DNA from: an uncultured Acidobacteriia bacterium
GTDB taxonomy: Bacteria > Acidobacteriota > Terriglobia > Bryobacterales > Bryobacteraceae
Direction: 5' to 3'
Length of the DNA stretch: 64,000 bases
Assembly: GCA_903900705.1 (NCBI GenBank)
Contig: CAIUOG010000043.1
Location: forward strand, 1-64,000
Shown here piece after piece: positions 60,567 through 64,000 of this stretch; position 1 is the first letter of the stretch, and each line of letters begins with the position of its first letter. The notes beneath the pieces are model-generated. The model worked only from the letters and a program-made list of their open reading frames with translations. It did not search any database and was not told the origin of the DNA. The position numbers and the translations under genes were made by a program.

Positions 60567-60866
60567 CTAGCTTCCTTGCGTTGGAGTTGTCGTCGTGGCC
60601 GCCGGCGTTGTGCCGGCGTTGGAGGACGCTGCGGGCGTGGTGTTCTGACGGATTCCAATTAGCTGCTCCAGCTGGCTGTAAGACGTAAGCTGCGAGACGA
60701 ACTGGTTGCTGTCAGTAGGGTTCAGCGGGTCCTGATTCTGCAGCTGCGAGACCAACAGCTTGAGGAACGTCTGCTCATTAGCCAGAGGGTCCGTCGCGGG
60801 CGATTTGCTTGTGCCGGTCGCCGTGCCCGAAGTGGCGGAAGTCAGGGCTGAAATTGCCGAACTCAT
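60567..60866 (-). CDS. flgD: FlgD, hook cap protein, short form
   Basis: 99 residues with the conserved FlgD core NEQTFLKLLVSQLQNQDPLNPTDSNQFVSQL, then a Thr/Ala-rich tail. Most FlgD proteins exceed 200 residues and carry a C-terminal FlgD-Ig/tudor part; none is present, and flgE begins immediately afterward. The core drives hook-cap assembly. Its start overlaps fliK (ATGA). Confidence 0.92.
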   Translation of the reverse strand: MSSAISALTSATSGTATGTSKSPATDPLANEQTFLKLLVSQLQNQDPLNPTDSNQFVSQLTSYSQLEQLIGIRQNTTPAASSNAGTTPAATTTTPTQGS

Positions 60867-62299
60867 TGAATCTCCTCACTCGATTGCTGAAACAGGCCTG
60901 CAAACTGCCCTGTTTCCCCGCCCATACCGTTCTGCTTTCGGTTGCCGGAATTGTCGTCCGGCTGGCGGTGTTGTTGCTGCCGGCCCTGGCTCGGCGTCCA
61001 CGCGTCGGCGTCATACCCTGCGTTGGCGAGCGAACCGACCAGTTCGTGAATTCCCTCGTGGAGCCTTCCGCTCCACGAGGGATCAGATGAATGCAGGGAG
61101 ACATGTACCTCGCCTCCCCTTTCCGATAAACGGAGTCGTAAATCCCCGGCTCCGTCGGGTGTAAACTCCAGAGCCAGGCTCCTGAGAGGCTGGGCGGCAT
61201 CGTTTCGAGGCAAGTCCGTCTCCGGCGCGGAGGCGTGGGATGTCGCGATTGAAGGGCGCACTTCCGATTTAGGGCGGTTTTCCGGCGCCAACCCGCTGGT
61301 GGGCGCGGGCAAGGCGCTGTTTTCAGCACCCCTGGTTGTGGTGATTTGTGGTGGCGCCGTCTGGACGGAACTCGCCTGGGTGCCGATTTCGGAAACTTTG
61401 TTACCCGGACCTGGGTTACCCGGACCTGTTAGCGCTGCCACCGCGAAGCCCCCGGAGCGTGCCGCCGGCTTCGGCGCCGAATCCTCTGATTCGGTGATCA
61501 CTCCTGCAGGCAACGGCTTGTCTGCCGGAACCTTACTGCTCTTTTGGGCCTCAACAGAGGTCGGCTTGTGATCGGGCTTCAATTCCGCTGGTACAGTTGT
61601 CGGCGGCGCGGGTTCATCCGGAACACGACGGATATTGATTTGCAGGATGCTGTCGGCAGACAGAACCTCGTTGGGCGGCGCGGGCTGCTGTGGCCTTGTA
61701 AGCAATGCGGAAGATTTATGAAGCCCGCCGGACTCCCTTCCGGGAGTGAAGGTGATCAGCGCAGGTTTGGTTACAGGTGAGGCGGGCGCAACAACTGCCG
61801 TGAAAGGAAGTGTTTCCTTCTGTAGGGACATTCTGACTACGGGGAGTGCACTGTTCTTTTTCCCGGTTCCGGTTGCAGTGTCCGATTCGGTATTCGCATT
61901 CTGACTGCCTGGCAGCCCCGAATCCGTCTTTGCCGCGCCATTTAGGTCCTTGACAAAAGCCCCGAATCCCTTGAGGCGATGCCCCAGTGACGGCGCGGCC
62001 TTTGCGCTGCCCGGCTTTGGCGGGTCCGGTAAGGCGTTCGCGTCGACCGGGGCCTTCGGCTCCGGGACCGTAGTCAAAGACTGAATGATCGCGGCGAAGA
62101 GCCCGCTGGTTGACTCGCTCTGGGTTTCCGTTCCGGATTCAGTATTGGCGTCGTTGGCGCGGGTCGCATCGGCGGGTGTCGGCCGGTTCCCTGCCTTCGC
62201 TGTAGGGTTTGGTTTGCTTCCACCCGCAGCGGGGCGTCCCGGAATTGCGGAACTGACGATTGCGGAAGCACTCGCCGGAGCTGTCGCTGGAGTAGGCAC
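60863..62299 (-). CDS. fliK: FliK-type hook-length control protein
   Basis: 478 residues from GTG 62299. The first 350 residues are disordered, rich in Pro, Ala, Ser and Lys, typical of the molecular ruler. The C-terminal Flg_hook domain is seen as LRSLALEFTPDGAGDLRLRLSERGGEVHVSLHSS-type sequence (shown in part: LRLRLSERGGEVHVSLHSSD) and LHEGIHELVGSLANAGYDADAW. It measures hook length and triggers FlhB switching. It is first in the fliK-flgD-flgE-fliN... block, next to a sigma-54 type box. Confidence 0.85.
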   Translation of the reverse strand: MPTPATAPASASAIVSSAIPGRPAAGGSKPNPTAKAGNRPTPADATRANDANTESGTETQSESTSGLFAAIIQSLTTVPEPKAPVDANALPDPPKPGSAKAAPSLGHRLKGFGAFVKDLNGAAKTDSGLPGSQNANTESDTATGTGKKNSALPVVRMSLQKETLPFTAVVAPASPVTKPALITFTPGRESGGLHKSSALLTRPQQPAPPNEVLSADSILQINIRRVPDEPAPPTTVPAELKPDHKPTSVEAQKSSKVPADKPLPAGVITESEDSAPKPAARSGGFAVAALTGPGNPGPGNKVSEIGTQASSVQTAPPQITTTRGAENSALPAPTSGLAPENRPKSEVRPSIATSHASAPETDLPRNDAAQPLRSLALEFTPDGAGDLRLRLSERGGEVHVSLHSSDPSWSGRLHEGIHELVGSLANAGYDADAWTPSQGRQQQHRQPDDNSGNRKQNGMGGETGQFAGLFQQSSEEIQ

Positions 62300-62310
62300 G
62301 ACGCTCTACA

Positions 62311-62326
62311 TGCAGTCCGACAGCCA
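62311..62326 (-). promoter_or_regulatory. Candidate sigma-54 promoter of fliK operon
   Basis: On the minus strand TGGCTGTCGGACTGCA keeps TGGC and TGCA with GG-N10-GC spacing. The predicted start falls at about 62300, one base before the GTG of fliK, the same geometry as at flgB. Confidence 0.45.
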
Positions 62327-62366
62327 ATTCGTGGATGCGAAGTTTCAACGGCTTATGTCAGGTCGC

Positions 62367-62386
62367 ACCGCCAAAACTTTGGCGGT
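62367..62386. promoter_or_regulatory. Perfect palindrome between divergent flagellar operons
   Basis: ACCGCCAAA (62367-62375) and TTTGGCGGT (62378-62386) form 9-bp arms around AC. The site lies 40 bp upstream of the fliK -24/-12 box and about 100 bp upstream of the flgF box, where an enhancer-binding protein would bind to activate both. It is a candidate operator for the activator at 45012-46334. No T-run follows, so it is not a terminator. Confidence 0.55.
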
Positions 62387-62489
62387 TTCGGCATTCCGGC
62401 AGAATCTTGTCGGCAACCCCTGGCGCCACTCTTGTCTTATCGGCATATTGCTCCATATGTTTAGAGGTTTTTTCAGAAAGATCCGGAAT

Positions 62490-62505
62490 GGCCCCCGACC
62501 TGCAT
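62490..62505 (+). promoter_or_regulatory. Candidate sigma-54 promoter of flgF operon
   Basis: TGGCCCCCGACCTGCA has TGGC, GG-N10-GC spacing and TGCA. The ATG of flgF is at 62522, so the predicted leader is only about 6 bases. Confidence 0.5.
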
Positions 62506-62521
62506 TTGAACAGTTGCAAAT

Positions 62522-63256
62522 ATGGACGGCATCTCTCTTACAGCAGCGAGCGGCATGCGGGCTCGCATGGAGTCGCTCGAATTGCTCGCCAATAACCTCG
62601 CGAACGTCGAAACGGGTGGCTTTAAAGCGGACCGCGAGTTCTACAGTCTCTATACGAGCCCGGATGCTTCGGCAGACCCGCAGACCGGAGTGTTCCAGAC
62701 GCTTCCCGTTATTGAACACCACTGGACCGATTTGGCACAAGGAGACCTTCGCGCCACCGGAAATCCCCTTGATTTCGCAATCGACGGGGACGGTCTTTTT
62801 TCCGTCCAGACTCCGCGAGGCGTCCGCTATACCCGAAATGGAAACTTCCGTGTGTCATCAGCCGGACTGCTGATCACCAATGAAGGGGATAGCGTACTTG
62901 CGAAAGGGGGCAGCCCGATTAAGCTGCAGCCGGGAGTTCCTGTTGAGGTGGGCACAGACGGTTCCGTGCGCCAGAATGGACAGGCAACCGGGCAACTGGA
63001 CGTTGCGGCGTTTGACCCTGGCTCCATCAATAAGGAGGGTCATAACTATTTTGCTGTGATACCGGGCACGAGGCCCAAACCGGCGGGCGGGACAGTGCTG
63101 CAGGGAAAACTGGAGACATCCAACGTCGGTGCCCCGGAGTCCGCAGTGCGGCTGGTCGCAATCATGAGGCAATTTGAAATGCTTCAGAAGGCCATGAATA
63201 TCGGGAACGAACTGAACCGGCGGGCGATCGAGGAAGTCGCCCGTGTGCAGTCTTAG
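62522..63256 (+). CDS. flgF: FlgF, proximal rod protein
   Basis: 244 residues. N-terminal LTAASGMRARMESLELLANNLANVETGGFKADR-type motif (LELLANNLANVETGGFK) and C-terminal LETSNVGAPESAVRLVAIMRQ are rod signatures; DFAIDGDGLFSVQTPRG and VRYTRNGNFRV give the core. Its size and order before flgG fit FlgF. It starts the plus-strand block divergent from fliK and is followed by flgG after 27 bp. Confidence 0.9.
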   Translation: MDGISLTAASGMRARMESLELLANNLANVETGGFKADREFYSLYTSPDASADPQTGVFQTLPVIEHHWTDLAQGDLRATGNPLDFAIDGDGLFSVQTPRGVRYTRNGNFRVSSAGLLITNEGDSVLAKGGSPIKLQPGVPVEVGTDGSVRQNGQATGQLDVAAFDPGSINKEGHNYFAVIPGTRPKPAGGTVLQGKLETSNVGAPESAVRLVAIMRQFEMLQKAMNIGNELNRRAIEEVARVQS

Positions 63257-63283
63257 TCGGCACAGATCCAAAGGGGCGTATAT

Positions 63284-64000
63284 ATGATTCGGGCACTCTA
63301 CAGTGCGGCTAGCGGCATGACCGCTCAGCAGCTCAATATCGACAACATCGCAAACAACCTCGCGAACGCTAACTCCGCGGGTTACAAATCCCGCCGCGCT
63401 CAGTTTCAGGACTTGTTGTATCAGAATATGGTGACGCCCGGCTCTTCGGCAGGCCAGTCGACTGTGGTTCCCACGGGGCTGCAACTCGGTCTCGGTACCC
63501 GCGCTTCCTCGAATGAAATCATTTTCCAGCAGGGTGACTTCGCCGCTACCAATAACCCCCTGGATCTGGTCATCCAGGGCCGGGGCTTCTTTCAGATCAA
63601 GCAGGCCACGGGCCAGACCGCCTACACCCGCGCGGGCTCCTTTCACCTCGACAATACGGGTAGCCTCGTGACCTCGGATGGAGACCAGTTGCAGCCCCAG
63701 ATTACGATTCCGCCAACCGCGCAGGCCATCACCATTGCCACAGACGGAACCGTTACCTACACTCTTCCGGGACAGACCCAGGCGCAAAACGCCGGGCAGA
63801 TCACCCTCGCCAACTTCCAGAACCCGGCCGGATTGAACTCCATCGGCCATAACCTCTACCTGCCCACCGATGCATCGGGCGATGCGACCGTCGGGACACC
63901 CGGGGGCACAGAAGGGATCGGAACGCTGCAGCAGGGTTATCTCGAACAGTCGAATGTCAGCGTAGTGGACGAGTTCATCAACCTGATCACCAGCCAGCGG
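63284..64000 (+). CDS. flgG: FlgG, distal rod protein, cut by window end
   Basis: The first 239 codons are present. AAAGGGG lies about 8 bp before the ATG (63284). MIRALYSAASGMTAQQLN, IANNLANANSAGYKSRRAQF, NNPLDLVIQGRGFFQIK and YTRAGSFHLDNTGSLVT are FlgG signatures, and the last visible residues (GYLEQSNVSVVDEFINLITSQR) begin the C-terminal rod motif. About 20 residues are missing. It forms the distal rod. Confidence 0.95.
   Translation, partial: MIRALYSAASGMTAQQLNIDNIANNLANANSAGYKSRRAQFQDLLYQNMVTPGSSAGQSTVVPTGLQLGLGTRASSNEIIFQQGDFAATNNPLDLVIQGRGFFQIKQATGQTAYTRAGSFHLDNTGSLVTSDGDQLQPQITIPPTAQAITIATDGTVTYTLPGQTQAQNAGQITLANFQNPAGLNSIGHNLYLPTDASGDATVGTPGGTEGIGTLQQGYLEQSNVSVVDEFINLITSQR

Overview
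This window looks like chromosomal DNA from an Acidobacteriota species, most likely of the Bryobacterales ('Solibacter') lineage. The evidence is three large TonB-dependent-receptor-like proteins with an N-terminal carboxypeptidase-regulatory domain (Oar-like, greatly expanded in this phylum), a giant secreted protein ending in the domain catalogued as TIGR03437 (first described from Solibacter), a moderately GC-rich composition and dense, translationally coupled operons. No rRNA, CRISPR array, insertion sequence, prophage or origin was recognised. No stretch over 300 bases lacks a gene.

Region 1 (1-27.6 kb) is a mixed metabolic and surface region. It holds a truncated TonB-type receptor (1-168), a secreted calcineurin-like phosphoesterase, two secreted proteins of uncertain role, a divergent pair of Oar-like receptors (3.7-9.8 kb), and a 1858-residue multidomain secreted protein closed by a strong intrinsic terminator. 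An aldehyde dehydrogenase follows. Next is a tightly coupled envelope-stress-type operon: ECF sigma factor, zinc-finger anti-sigma factor fused to HEAT repeats, DUF4097 protein and double-PDZ protein. Then come a DinB-family protein, a trans-sulfuration-type PLP enzyme coupled to cysS, a DUF6526 membrane protein, and a sugar kinase / MFS transporter / GNAT operon.

Region 2 (27.7-64 kb) is one large flagellar and chemotaxis island, almost all on the minus strand. The first block runs cheX, a FliA-family sigma factor, flgM, flgK, flgL, fliM, a HEAT-repeat protein, fliW, csrA, fliC, fliD, a small chaperone-like gene, flgB, flgC, fliE, fliF, fliG, fliH, fliI, fliJ, and ends on a tRNA-Arg gene that overlaps the end of fliJ. 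The second block runs fliK, flgD, flgE, fliN, fliO, fliP, fliQ, fliR, flhB, flhA, flhF, fliA, a FliY-like fliN, a DUF2802 protein, then cheA, cheR, cheD, cheY and a second CheX-like gene. Between the blocks sits a plus-strand sigma-54 enhancer-binding regulator. flgF and flgG start a divergent plus-strand operon that runs off the window.

The regulatory logic can be partly read. Candidate sigma-54 (-24/-12) boxes precede flgB, fliK and flgF. Candidate sigma-28 promoters precede flagellin (inside the end of csrA), cheX and cheA. FlgM, two FliA-type sigma factors, the FliW/CsrA pair and two GGA motifs in the flagellin leader indicate layered control of late genes. cheW, cheB, receptors, motA/motB, flhG and an obvious fliS are not in the window.
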